64,000 bases of DNA from Hymenobacter sp. UV11 (GTDB taxonomy: Bacteria > Bacteroidota > Bacteroidia > Cytophagales > Hymenobacteraceae). The DNA lies in assembly GCF_004684095.1 (NCBI RefSeq), contig NZ_SRII01000003.1, forward strand, positions 124,001 to 188,000, in the 5' to 3' direction. A model generated the notes under the pieces. The model was not told the origin of the DNA and searched no databases. It was given only the letters and a program-made list of their open reading frames with translations. Position numbers and translations under genes: made by a program. Shown here in pieces: positions 33,398 through 41,724 of the stretch (positions are counted from its first letter, which is position 1; every line of letters starts with the position of its first letter).

Positions 33398-35023
33398 ATG
33401 CACCAACTCTCTTCTACTCTGCGCCGGCTGCTGCCAGGAGCGGTGTTGCTAGTGGCTGGGCTGGCGGCCAACCCGGCCTACGCCCAGACGCCCGACCGCA
33501 AAACGGCCATTGGGGCCAACATCAGCATCCTGCAATACCAGGGCAACCTGGGCGGTGATTTTGGCAAGCTCTTCGCCCCCGAGCAGGTAGGCGTAGGTGC
33601 CCACATCACCCGCTACATCTCGCCTTCGTTTGACCTGAGCTTGCTCGGCAACTACGAGAACTACCGCTTTGTGGCCGCCTCGGCCCCGCGCAACGAGTTC
33701 ACGTCCAAGACGGCCATGTTTGACCTGGGCCTCAAGCTGAAGCTCAACAACGGCCACATTCTGAAGGAAGACGCCTTCATTCAGCCTTACCTGATGGGTG
33801 GCGGCGGCTTTTTTGTAGCTAATAGCGTAGGCAACTACCTGCGTTTCAACGAAGACCAGTCGGTGGTACCCGGTCGGTTTTCCAACCAGGTGCGTCGGCC
33901 CGAGATATTTGGCCAGGCCGGCCTGCGTTTCCGGCTCTCGCCCGCAGTGTTTCTGGATATCACGACCGCCCAGCACTATGCCTTCACCAACGACGGTATC
34001 GACATTGATAACTCGCCCACCGGCAAGTACTTTGACCGCTTCTTGGTGCACTCGGCTGGCCTGACGGTAGCCCTTGGCAAAGCCAAGGACGCGGACGGCG
34101 ACGGCGTGCCCGACCGCAAAGACAAATGCCCCGACACGCCCACCGGCGTAAAAGTGGACGCCACCGGCTGCCCGATTGATACGGACGGCGATGGCGTAGC
34201 GGACTACCAGGACAAGTGCCCCGATGTGAAAGGCCTGGCCGCCCTGCAAGGCTGCCCCGACGCCGACAGCGACGGCGTAGCCGATGCCGACGACAAGTGC
34301 CCCGATACCCCGGCCGGCGTGCGCGTCGATGCCTCGGGCTGCCCCCTGGACAGCGACGGCGACAAGGTGCCCGACAACCTCGATAAGTGCCCCGATACCC
34401 CGGCTGGCGTGCAAGTGGATGCCAACGGCTGCCCGCTCGACCGCGACGGCGATGGCGTGCCCGACTCGCAGGACAAGTGCCCCGACCGCGCCGGCCCCGC
34501 CAGCAACAAAGGCTGCCCCGAGATTCCGGCTGAAACTCCGAAGTACATCAACTTCGATTTCAACAGGGCCACGCTGAAGTCGAACTCGACCTCGAAGCTG
34601 AGCCAGATGGCGCAGATTATGAACGACTACCCGGACTACAGCCTCAGCATTGCCGGCCACACCGACAGCAAAGGCTCCGACGACTACAACCTGCGTTTGA
34701 GCTACGAGCGTGCCGCTTCGGCCCGCAAGTACTTGCTCGATAAGGGCATCCCGGCCGACCGCATCGAAGCCCGTGGCTATGGCGAAACCAAGCCTGTTGG
34801 CAGCAATGCTACCGCTGCCGGCCGGGCCCTAAACCGCCGCGTAGACTTCGACCCCTACCTGACGGGCGAAACCAACGCGGCCGAAGCCAAGTACGGCGCG
34901 GCCCCGACCATCTCGGAAATCCAGACGGCCGGTAAGAAGCTGCCCGGCAAGAAGACGACTGGTACGGGTGCTTCCCGCCGCCGCAAGTCGTCGATGAAAA
35001 AGGCGCCTGCTCGCAAGAAGTAA
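33398..35023 (+). CDS. OmpA-family outer-membrane protein with TSP3 repeats
   Basis: Outer-membrane protein of 541 residues. Signal peptide about 1-30 (LLPGAVLLVAGLAANPAYAQ) when read from the ATG at 33398, which I prefer to the one at 33359. An eight-strand-type barrel (about 31-220) is followed by five thrombospondin type-3 calcium repeats of the form DxDGDGVPDxxDKCPDTPxGV (about 229-370). The C-terminal OmpA domain begins at KYINFDFNRATLKSNS and has the peptidoglycan-binding signature GHTDSKGSDDYNLRLSYERA and GYGETKPVGSNATAAGRALN. After that comes an unusual basic tail (RRRKSSMKKAPARKK). It anchors outer membrane to cell wall. A strong terminator follows at 35051. Confidence 0.93.
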   Translation: MHQLSSTLRRLLPGAVLLVAGLAANPAYAQTPDRKTAIGANISILQYQGNLGGDFGKLFAPEQVGVGAHITRYISPSFDLSLLGNYENYRFVAASAPRNEFTSKTAMFDLGLKLKLNNGHILKEDAFIQPYLMGGGGFFVANSVGNYLRFNEDQSVVPGRFSNQVRRPEIFGQAGLRFRLSPAVFLDITTAQHYAFTNDGIDIDNSPTGKYFDRFLVHSAGLTVALGKAKDADGDGVPDRKDKCPDTPTGVKVDATGCPIDTDGDGVADYQDKCPDVKGLAALQGCPDADSDGVADADDKCPDTPAGVRVDASGCPLDSDGDKVPDNLDKCPDTPAGVQVDANGCPLDRDGDGVPDSQDKCPDRAGPASNKGCPEIPAETPKYINFDFNRATLKSNSTSKLSQMAQIMNDYPDYSLSIAGHTDSKGSDDYNLRLSYERAASARKYLLDKGIPADRIEARGYGETKPVGSNATAAGRALNRRVDFDPYLTGETNAAEAKYGAAPTISEIQTAGKKLPGKKTTGTGASRRRKSSMKKAPARKK

Positions 35024-35050
35024 GCGCCACCCAGCCACTCGGCTAGCCTG

Positions 35051-35091
35051 AAAAGCAGCCCGTTCCACTTTGGAGCGGGCTGCTTTTTTTT
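35051..35091 (+). terminator. Rho-independent terminator of the OmpA gene
   Basis: AAAAGCAGCCCGTTCCA, CTT loop, TGGAGCGGGCTGCTTTTTTTT. Textbook stem and T-run. Confidence 0.92.
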
Positions 35092-35464
35092 GGTGGGGGT
35101 AGGGCTGAGGAGCGGGTAAGAAGCAACCATAATGCGGCAATGGGCGCTTCTATAGTTGGCTTTGTACTGTCCTGGGCAGGGTGCTTGGCTAGAACTTGTA
35201 GGTAGCGCAAATTTCAAGTTGGGGGAACGATGGTTGAGCGACTCGCTAGGCAGCGCAGGTGTCAACCGGTCGGACGGCTCCGCCGTCGGACCGGCGCACG
35301 CCGCAGCAGTAAAAATTCTGGCGGCGGGTGGGAGCAGCGCGGGCCGCACGGGGTAGTGCAGGAGCAACCCCTTTCGGCATTCGCGCAACCAATCGGAGCT
35401 TTGGGAGTAAAATGAAGGGATTATGAGCGTGCGGCCCCGCGGTCGCCTACCCCCTCCTTTTGTT
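35092..35464. other. Gene-free stretch with a family 2 repeat
   Basis: No gene is supported here. The stretch contains the family 2 palindromic repeat (35228-35300). The remaining sequence up to the dehydrogenase start has no evident promoter box. Confidence 0.45.
35228..35300. repeat. Palindromic repeat, family 2
   Basis: Core CCGGTCGGACGGCTCCGCCG continuing TCGGACCGG. In reverse complement, 34 consecutive bases are identical to 55719-55752, and the flanking 35 bases are also similar. Confidence 0.7.
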
Positions 35465-36853
35465 ATGACGTTGAAATATGCCGGGCTGCTGCCCGTGCTA
35501 GGTCTGCTGGCTGCGTGCGGCAGCGGCCCCAGCCAGCAGGAAAAACAGCAGGCCCAGGCCGATAACCCGGCCACCACCATCACGACTCCCGACGACGCCA
35601 CCGTGCACCTGCCCGCGCCCTACGCTACCAAATCGGTGAGCAAGCGGGTGGATATCATCGACTGGCCAGCGGGCAAAACGCCCACCGCCCCGGCCGGCTT
35701 CACGGTGGCTGAGTACGCGGGCAACCTCGAAAGCCCGCGCTGGGCCTACGTGGCGCCCAACGGCGACGTATTCGTGGCTGAGGCCAACACCCTACCCAAA
35801 GGTACCAAGAAGGCGATTGCCGCCGCGCTGCACCTCGATAAGTCGCGCTCGCTGCAAGCCACCAGCGCCAACCGCATCACCCTGCTGCGCGACACCAACG
35901 GCGACGGCCGGCCCGACGTGCGCACCGTGTTTCTGAGCGGCCTCAACCAGCCGTTTGGCATGCTGGTGCTGGGCAATTACTTCTACGTGGGCAACACGAA
36001 TGGGCTGATGCGTTTTCCTTACAAGGCGGGCGACACAAAAATCACGGCCGCCGGCCAGAAAATACTGGGCCTGCCCGAGGGCGGCTATAATAACCACTGG
36101 ACCCGCAACCTGCTGGCCAGCCAGGATGGCAAGAAGATTTTCGTGACTGTGGGCTCGGGTTCCAACGTGCAGGAGCACGGCCCGGAGAACGAAATTCGGC
36201 GGGCTAATATTCTAGAAATCAACCCCGACGGTACGGGTGAGAAGATATTCGCCAGCGGCCTGCGCAACCCCATTGGCCTGGCCTACAACCCCGCCACCCA
36301 GCGCCTGTGGGCCGCCGTGAACGAGCGCGACGAGCTAGGCGACGAGCTGGTGCCCGACTACATCACCAGCGTGCAGGAGGGCGGCTTCTACGGCTGGCCC
36401 TATTCCTACTACGGCCAGCACGAAGACCCGCGCCGCAATAACGAGCGCCCCGACCTCGTCAAAAAAGCCCTAGTGCCCGACGTGCCCATGGGCGCGCACG
36501 TGGCCGCGCTGGGCCTCACCTTCTACACCCAAAAAGCCTTCCCGGCCCGCTACCAAAACGGGGCCTTCGTGGGCGAGCACGGCTCCTGGAACCGCTCGGC
36601 CTACTCGGGCTACCAGGTAGCATTCGTACCCTTCCAAAACGGCCAGCCCGCCGGCAAGCCCGAGCCGTTTCTCACCTGCTTTCTGGTCGGCGATGGCTCG
36701 GACAAGGCCTACGGCCGCCCGGTGGGGGTAGTAACCATGCCCGACGGCGCCCTGCTCGTGACCGACGACGCCGGCAATAAAGTGTGGCGCGTGAGCGCTG
36801 CCAAAACCACGGCCGCCCGGTTGCCGCGCCCAGCCCAAGTAGCCAGCCGCTGA
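35465..36853 (+). CDS. Lipoprotein of the sorbosone / PQQ glucose dehydrogenase beta-propeller family
   Basis: Exported lipoprotein of 462 residues; lipobox LGLLAAC with the start at 35465. The mature part is a six-bladed propeller of the soluble glucose/sorbosone dehydrogenase family: NGDVFVAEANT, NRITLLRDTNGDGRPDVRTV, GLNQPFGMLVLGNYFYVGN, KKIFVTVGSGSN, GTGEKIFASGLRNPIGLAYN, DELGDELVPDYITSVQEGGF-YGWPYSYYG, GEHGSWNRS and GRPVGVVTMPDGALLVTDD. His, Arg and Asp residues typical of PQQ and calcium binding occur in these blades, but cofactor use is inferred. It probably oxidises an aldose in the periplasm. It is followed by a terminator and then an unrelated amidohydrolase. Confidence 0.85.
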   Translation: MTLKYAGLLPVLGLLAACGSGPSQQEKQQAQADNPATTITTPDDATVHLPAPYATKSVSKRVDIIDWPAGKTPTAPAGFTVAEYAGNLESPRWAYVAPNGDVFVAEANTLPKGTKKAIAAALHLDKSRSLQATSANRITLLRDTNGDGRPDVRTVFLSGLNQPFGMLVLGNYFYVGNTNGLMRFPYKAGDTKITAAGQKILGLPEGGYNNHWTRNLLASQDGKKIFVTVGSGSNVQEHGPENEIRRANILEINPDGTGEKIFASGLRNPIGLAYNPATQRLWAAVNERDELGDELVPDYITSVQEGGFYGWPYSYYGQHEDPRRNNERPDLVKKALVPDVPMGAHVAALGLTFYTQKAFPARYQNGAFVGEHGSWNRSAYSGYQVAFVPFQNGQPAGKPEPFLTCFLVGDGSDKAYGRPVGVVTMPDGALLVTDDAGNKVWRVSAAKTTAARLPRPAQVASR

Positions 36854-36873
36854 ACTGCCCTTCGCATAAAGTG

Positions 36874-36907
36874 AAAGCCGTGGCGCCCCCAGCGTCACGG
36901 CTTTTTT
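36874..36907 (+). terminator. Terminator after the sorbosone dehydrogenase-type gene
   Basis: AAAGCCGTG, short loop, CACGGCTTTTTT. Perfect stem with T-run. Confidence 0.85.
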
Positions 36908-36987
36908 GGGGGGTAGGGGCGAGGTTTTGGCGGGCGCGGGGCGTACTTTGGGCCACCTGCCGGGGGTAGGGATTTTTGCCGACACTT

Positions 36988-38439
36988 ATGAAAAAGACAA
37001 CCGTTGCGGCGCTACTCAGCGCGGGCCTGAGCGCCTTCCTTGCCACCGCCAGCCGGGCCCAATCCACGCCGCCTACCCCCACCTTTACGCCCCAGGTCAA
37101 GGAGTTTATCAAAGTGAGCGCGCCCGTGGTGGCCCTCACTGATGCCAAGGTGATTGACGGCACCGGCCGGCCCGCGCTGCTGCACCAAACGGTGGTGCTG
37201 CGCGATGGCCGCATCGAGCAGGTCGGGCCCAGCAAAAAAGTGAAAGTGCCGGCCGGCGCTGAAGTCATCAATTGCGCCGGCAAAACGCTGATTCCCGGCC
37301 TGGTAATGCTCCACGAGCACCTCTACTACACCATGCCGGCGGGCGGGCTCTTCAACATTGCCCAGATGCCGTACTCGTTTCCGCGCCTCTACCTGGCGGG
37401 CGGCGCCACCACCATCCGCACCGCCGGCAGCATCGAGCCGCAGACCGATTTGGCCATTCAGCGCCTCATCGGCGAAGGCAAATTCATCGGCCCCGATATG
37501 GACGTAACGGCGCCCTACATGGAGGAGCCGGGCATGGATATTCCGGCCCTGAACACCATCAAAGGCCCCGCCGATGCGGCCGCTAGCACCAAGTTTTGGG
37601 CCGATAAGGGCTGCACGTCGTTCAAGATGTACATGCACGCCACCCGCGCCGACCTGGCCGCCGTGGTGGCCGAGGCCCACGCCCGCCACCTCAAAGTGAC
37701 CGGCCACCTCTGCGCCATCACCTACCGCGAGGCTGCCGAAACGGGCATCGACAACCTGGAGCACGGCTTCATGGCCAGCTCCGATTTCGCCCCCGGCCAC
37801 GTCACGGACGCCTGCGACTACCCCGCCGCCCGCCAGGGCCTGCTGCGCCAGCCCGCCAACAGCCCAGCCGTGACTGACCTTATCAAGTTCTTGATTAGCA
37901 AGAATGTGGCCCTTACCTCCACGCTGCCCGTGTTTGAGCCCTACACCGGCCGCGAGGTGGTGCTAGGCGGTGGCCTCGGCGCCCTCATGCCGACCTTGCA
38001 GGAGCGCGAAACCAAAACCTGGCAGGCCAACCAGGGCAAGGACTCGGCCAGCGTGGCGCTCTTCAAAAAAGAGCAGGGCTGGGAAAAGCAGTTTTACGAC
38101 GCGGGCGGCCTGCTGGTGGCCGGCACCGACCCCACCGGCGCGGGCCGCACCATCGCGGGCTACGCCAACCGCCGCGAAATCGAGCTGCTGGTTGAAGGCG
38201 GATTCACGCCCATCCAGGCCATCAAAATATGCACCCTCAACGGTGCCAAATACCTGGGCCGCGACCGCGACATCGGCACCATCGAGCCCGGCAAGCAGGC
38301 CGATTTAGTGCTGGTAACTGGCGACCCCGAGCAGGATATTCACCAGCTCCGCCAGATGGAAATCGTGTTCAAGCACGGCATCGGCTTCGACTCGCCCAAG
38401 CTTTTCGAGTCGATGCAAGGCAAGGTCGGGCTGAACTAA
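36988..38439 (+). CDS. Exported amidohydrolase-superfamily metallohydrolase
   Basis: Amidohydrolase of 483 residues, exported (signal peptide about 1-24, LLSAGLSAFLATASRAQ). The start at 36988 is used because it leads directly into the signal peptide. An N-terminal beta-sandwich (LTDAKVIDGTGRPALLHQTV) and the return strand at the C-terminus (LGRDRDIGTIEPGKQADLVL) frame the barrel. Metal-ligand positions are visible: HEH in LVMLHEHLYY, Lys in SFKMYMHA, His in VTGHLCA, His in NLEHGF and Asp in VAGTDPTG. The family includes prolidase-like and imidazolonepropionase-like enzymes. The real substrate is unknown. It ends shortly before a family 1 palindrome. Confidence 0.85.
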   Translation: MKKTTVAALLSAGLSAFLATASRAQSTPPTPTFTPQVKEFIKVSAPVVALTDAKVIDGTGRPALLHQTVVLRDGRIEQVGPSKKVKVPAGAEVINCAGKTLIPGLVMLHEHLYYTMPAGGLFNIAQMPYSFPRLYLAGGATTIRTAGSIEPQTDLAIQRLIGEGKFIGPDMDVTAPYMEEPGMDIPALNTIKGPADAAASTKFWADKGCTSFKMYMHATRADLAAVVAEAHARHLKVTGHLCAITYREAAETGIDNLEHGFMASSDFAPGHVTDACDYPAARQGLLRQPANSPAVTDLIKFLISKNVALTSTLPVFEPYTGREVVLGGGLGALMPTLQERETKTWQANQGKDSASVALFKKEQGWEKQFYDAGGLLVAGTDPTGAGRTIAGYANRREIELLVEGGFTPIQAIKICTLNGAKYLGRDRDIGTIEPGKQADLVLVTGDPEQDIHQLRQMEIVFKHGIGFDSPKLFESMQGKVGLN

Positions 38440-38467
38440 TGGGGTAGGGGTAAAGGACAATTAGCAA

Positions 38468-38567
38468 AACAAGAACGTCATGCTGAGCCTGTCGAAGCAT
38501 CTCTACCGAACGACACCCGAACGGCGCGGTAGAGATGCTTCGACAGGCTCAGCATGACGTTCTTGTT
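38468..38567. repeat. Palindromic repeat, family 1 (best copy)
   Basis: Perfect 41-base arms separated by an 18-base loop. The left arm begins AACAAGAACGTCATGCTGAG and the right arm is its exact complement. It lies between convergent genes (amidohydrolase and GH43), so it could also act as a bidirectional terminator. Confidence 0.9.
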
Positions 38568-38594
38568 GTCACTAGTCCTAAAAATGCCCGTGCC

Positions 38595-39662
38595 CTACCC
38601 CGGCAGCGGCTGCGGCGTGTACGTCGGCCCGAGGCAGCGCGGGCCCTGCTTGGTCCAGGCCAACTTGTCGATGCAGAGCTCGCGCGCGGTCATGGCCGCG
38701 TTCCAGGCGTGGTACACCAGGTATTCGGTGCGGCCGTCGGGGCTGAGCACATGGCTGTGGTGGCCGGGGCCACGCACGTGGCCGGGCACCGAGTGCAGCA
38801 CCCGCGCCCCGGCATCGGAGCCCGAATCAACGTAGGGACCCATGATGTGCTCGGCCACGCAATAATCGACGCCGTAGCGGTCGGTGAGGAAGTTGGCCCC
38901 GCTGAAAAAGCAGTAGTATTTGCCCGCGTGGCGGCGCACAAACGGCCCTTCCAGCGTGTGCCACTGGGCAAAGGTGCGGTTGCCGTAGAGCGGCATGGTG
39001 CGGTTGGCCTCGAAGAGCGTCCACTTGTGGCGGGCGCGCAGCACCGTGCGCGGCTGGCCGGCCAGCTGGGTCATGCTCACCAGCTTATCCACCACCAGCC
39101 CGGTGCCGGGGTAGTAGCCGTCCTGGGTGTCGGTGAAGTCGCGGGCGTAGAACAAGTACCACTGGCCATCGGTATCTTGGAAGGCGTGGGCGTCGATGGT
39201 AAACTGGCTGTCGGCCACCGGCAGCGCCGCGATTTCGGTGTACGGGCCTTCGGGCCGCGGGCTGGTGGCCACTTTCAGCTGGTGGCCCACCGTGGCCCCA
39301 ATGGCCCCGCCGCCCCGCGAGTAGTACATGTAAAACGTGCCCTGGTGCTCCACCACCTCGGGCGCCCAGAAGTCAAACTCCTCGCTGCCCGGCGGGGGGG
39401 TAAGGGCCCCGCCCAGCGGCCGCCAGTCCACGAGGTTGTCCGACGCGAGCAGCGTGAACACCCGGCCGTCGGGCGTGCGGCCCCGGCCGGTGGTGCCAAA
39501 CGCGTAGTAATGCCCGCCGTGCCGCAGCACGAAGGGGTCGGGAAAATCGCGGGCCAGCACCGGGTTGGTGTAGGTGCGGGCGGCGGCGGCAGGGGAGGGG
39601 CGCATAGCGAGCAGGGCTAGCCCCGCCAGCGAGCCGGTGAGAAAGTGGCGGCGGGTGGGCAT
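38595..39662 (-). CDS. Tat-exported GH43-type glycosidase
   Basis: Five-bladed beta-propeller glycosidase of 355 residues. The N-terminus MPTRRHFLTGSLAGLALLAM is a twin-arginine signal. The general base Asp is expected in the blade-1 motif YTNPVLARDFPDPFVLRHGG (DFPDP). DFWAPEVVEHQGTFYMYYS is the blade motif that usually sits near the catalytic region, and IDAHAFQDTDGQWYLFYARD has the pKa-modulating Asp. Family 43 enzymes typically attack arabinan, xylan side chains or galactan; the exact activity is open. It is read leftward, away from the sigma/FecR locus but next to it, so it may belong to the same regulon. Tat export is unusual among the window's glycosidases, which otherwise use Sec or lipoprotein signals. 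Confidence 0.85.
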   Translation of the reverse strand: MPTRRHFLTGSLAGLALLAMRPSPAAAARTYTNPVLARDFPDPFVLRHGGHYYAFGTTGRGRTPDGRVFTLLASDNLVDWRPLGGALTPPPGSEEFDFWAPEVVEHQGTFYMYYSRGGGAIGATVGHQLKVATSPRPEGPYTEIAALPVADSQFTIDAHAFQDTDGQWYLFYARDFTDTQDGYYPGTGLVVDKLVSMTQLAGQPRTVLRARHKWTLFEANRTMPLYGNRTFAQWHTLEGPFVRRHAGKYYCFFSGANFLTDRYGVDYCVAEHIMGPYVDSGSDAGARVLHSVPGHVRGPGHHSHVLSPDGRTEYLVYHAWNAAMTARELCIDKLAWTKQGPRCLGPTYTPQPLPG

Positions 39663-39896
39663 GGGAGAAAAGGAGGGGGGTAGGCGGCCTTACAACCGCA
39701 GAATGAGGCATTTCAAACCGTACTTTCGCCGCTCGCCTACCGCCTGGGGCCAGTTGGGTGAGTAGCGGGGGGTAGGGGCGGAGCCCCGATAGTTTAGCGT
39801 AAGTTTACCCGGTCCGGCTGCTGCGGCGCGCCGTAACCCGGCACAAAACAAACCCAAAACCCACATTCTCCACCTTTCCTGTTCGCTGCTTGTTCC

Positions 39897-40526
39897 ATGT
39901 CGCTGCCTGATAACTCGCTGTGGGAAAACGTGCTGGCGGGCGACGAGCGGGCCTTCGAAGCCCTGTTTCGGCAGCAGTACCCGGCGCTCTACGGCTACGG
40001 CCTGCGCCTGACCGGCGACGAGGAAATGGCCAAGGACGGCATCCAGGAATTGTTTCAGCGGCTGTGGCAGCGCCGCGCCCGGCTGGGCCAGCTGGCAGAA
40101 GGCGCCGTGCGGCCCTACCTGTTCAAGGCCCTGCGCCACCAGCTGGCCAACGATGCCCGCGCCCACACGCGCCGCGCGGGCTGGCACACCGCCTACGCCG
40201 CCGAGCTGGCCGCCGATTTTCACTACTCGCCCGAGGATTTTCTCATTGCCCAGGAGCTGTCGGAGGCGCAGCGCGTGCAGTTGCTGCAAGCCCTGGCTCA
40301 GCTCAGCAACCGCCAGCGCGAGGCCATCTACCTCAAGTTTTTCGACGGCTTTGCCTACGACCGCATCGCCGACATTATGGGCCTCAACCCGCAGTCGGCG
40401 CGCAACCTCATCTACCAAAGCCTGCACGTGCTGCGCCAGCACCTGCCGCCGGCGGTGTGGCTGCTGCTGCTGAGCCAGTGGGCGCTGCAAGTCAGGTTAT
40501 TTTTTAATGTATTCACTAACAATTAG
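39897..40526 (+). CDS. ECF-type RNA polymerase sigma factor (FecI-like)
   Basis: Sigma-70 family extracytoplasmic function factor of 209 residues that should direct RNA polymerase to the adjoining glycan genes. Region 2 is seen in GDERAFEALFRQQYPALYGY and in EEMAKDGIQELFQRLWQRR. Region 4 is LSNRQREAIYLKFFDGFAYD plus RIADIMGLNPQSARNLIYQS, with its helix-turn-helix. The C-terminus is hydrophobic (WLLLLSQWALQVRLFFNVF). It is followed by a FecR-type anti-sigma gene, an STN-containing SusC and a SusD, the standard cell-surface signalling order. The last codons and the stop lie inside a long A+T-rich hairpin (40500-40546). Confidence 0.92.
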   Translation: MSLPDNSLWENVLAGDERAFEALFRQQYPALYGYGLRLTGDEEMAKDGIQELFQRLWQRRARLGQLAEGAVRPYLFKALRHQLANDARAHTRRAGWHTAYAAELAADFHYSPEDFLIAQELSEAQRVQLLQALAQLSNRQREAIYLKFFDGFAYDRIADIMGLNPQSARNLIYQSLHVLRQHLPPAVWLLLLSQWALQVRLFFNVFTNN

Positions 40527-40546
40527 TTAGAGAATACATTAAAAAA
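40500..40546. promoter_or_regulatory. A+T-rich hairpin covering the sigma-factor stop codon
   Basis: TTTTTTAATGTATTC-A-CTAAC, loop AATTA, GTTAG-A-GAATACATTAAAAAA. Twenty of 21 arm positions pair. The sigma stop TAG falls in the loop/stem boundary. The sequence is very A+T-rich in a G+C-rich neighbourhood. It could end the sigma transcript, protect its 3' end or bind a protein; it ends in an A-run on both strands rather than a simple T-run downstream. Confidence 0.7.
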
Positions 40547-40623
40547 ACTGCTGCTTTTTATCAGTATAAAAGCCGGGGGGCGGTGTGGTTAAGATATCCC
40601 ACTTTCCCTTCCTACCCCGGCTT

Positions 40624-41670
40624 ATGGAGTTGACGCGCTACTCGGTTGATGACTTCCTGCTCGACGAGTCGTTTCAGGCCTACGTAGCCGATGCTGAGTC
40701 GGCTGCGGGCCTGGCGTGGCAAGTGTGGCTGCGCGAGCATCCGGCCAAGCAGGCCGAGGCGGCCGAGGCCCACGCCCTGGTGCGCGCCCTGCACCAGGCC
40801 CGGCGCCCGGCCCTACCCCCCCGCCTGGTCGATACGGAGTTCCAGCGCCTGCAAGAAGCCATCCGGCCGGTGCCGGCCTGGCCGCGCCTGCGCAGCCAGC
40901 GCCGCGTGCGCGGGGTAGTGGGTGTGCTCAGTGCGCTGCTGCTATTATTCTTGGGGGTGAGCTGGTGGCGGGGGCAGCACCCGCCCACCGTGCGCTACGC
41001 TACCGGGGCCGGCCAGCACCGCACCGTGCGGCTGCCCGATGGCTCGGTGGTGGTGCTCAACGCCAACTCGACCCTGACCACGGCGGCGCACTGGACCGCC
41101 AGCTCGGCCCGCGAAGTGTGGCTGACCGGCGAAGGCTACTTTCAGGTGAAGCATTTGGCTACCAAGCCGGTGGCTGATATCGCGGCGGCGCCGGCGGCCG
41201 TTAAGTTCGTGGTGCACGCCGCCGACCTCGACATTGCGGTGCTCGGCACGCAGTTCGACGTGAACAGCCAGGATAGCACCACCAAAGTGGTGCTGGCCTC
41301 GGGCAAGGTGGCCGTGGCGCGCCGCACCTGGCTAACCCGCGAAAGCCTGCTGATGCAGCCCGGCGACCTGGTCGAAACCTCCACTGCCCGGCCCCAGCTG
41401 AGCCGGCGGCAGGTGCCCTCGGCCCTGTACCTGGCCTGGACCAAGGGCTTCTTCGAATTTCACCAAACGCCGCTACGCGACATCGTGCAGCTGCTGCGCG
41501 ATACCTACGCCCTGCGCGTGAGCGCGGCCGACCCGGCCATGCTCAGCCAGCAGGTGTCGGGGGCCGTGGCCGTGACCAAGGCCGAGTTGCTGCTGCCGGC
41601 CCTGGCCGAGATACTCGACCTGCGGGTCGTTCGCACGGGTGATGCCGTGCGCTTTGAGCGCGCCCGCTAG
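40624..41670 (+). CDS. FecR-family anti-sigma factor
   Basis: Inner-membrane signal relay of 348 residues. The N-terminal cytosolic part (1-95) contains the anti-sigma helices (WQVWLREHPAKQAEAAEAHA). A single membrane span lies at about 97-114 (VVGVLSALLLLFLGVSW). The periplasmic FecR domain has HRTVRLPDGSVVVLNANSTL and EGYFQVKH, and DIAVLGTQFDVNS. The C-terminal DUF4974-like part is FHQTPLRDIVQLLRDTYALR. It should bind the sigma factor upstream until the STN domain of the downstream SusC signals substrate. The start at 40624 is chosen over 40585 because family members begin directly with the helical part. Confidence 0.9.
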   Translation: MELTRYSVDDFLLDESFQAYVADAESAAGLAWQVWLREHPAKQAEAAEAHALVRALHQARRPALPPRLVDTEFQRLQEAIRPVPAWPRLRSQRRVRGVVGVLSALLLLFLGVSWWRGQHPPTVRYATGAGQHRTVRLPDGSVVVLNANSTLTTAAHWTASSAREVWLTGEGYFQVKHLATKPVADIAAAPAAVKFVVHAADLDIAVLGTQFDVNSQDSTTKVVLASGKVAVARRTWLTRESLLMQPGDLVETSTARPQLSRRQVPSALYLAWTKGFFEFHQTPLRDIVQLLRDTYALRVSAADPAMLSQQVSGAVAVTKAELLLPALAEILDLRVVRTGDAVRFERAR

Positions 41671-41724
41671 GCGCTGCTACCCCTTCCTACTGCGCTGTTT
41701 TCTTCTTTTTCCCACCCCACGCAC

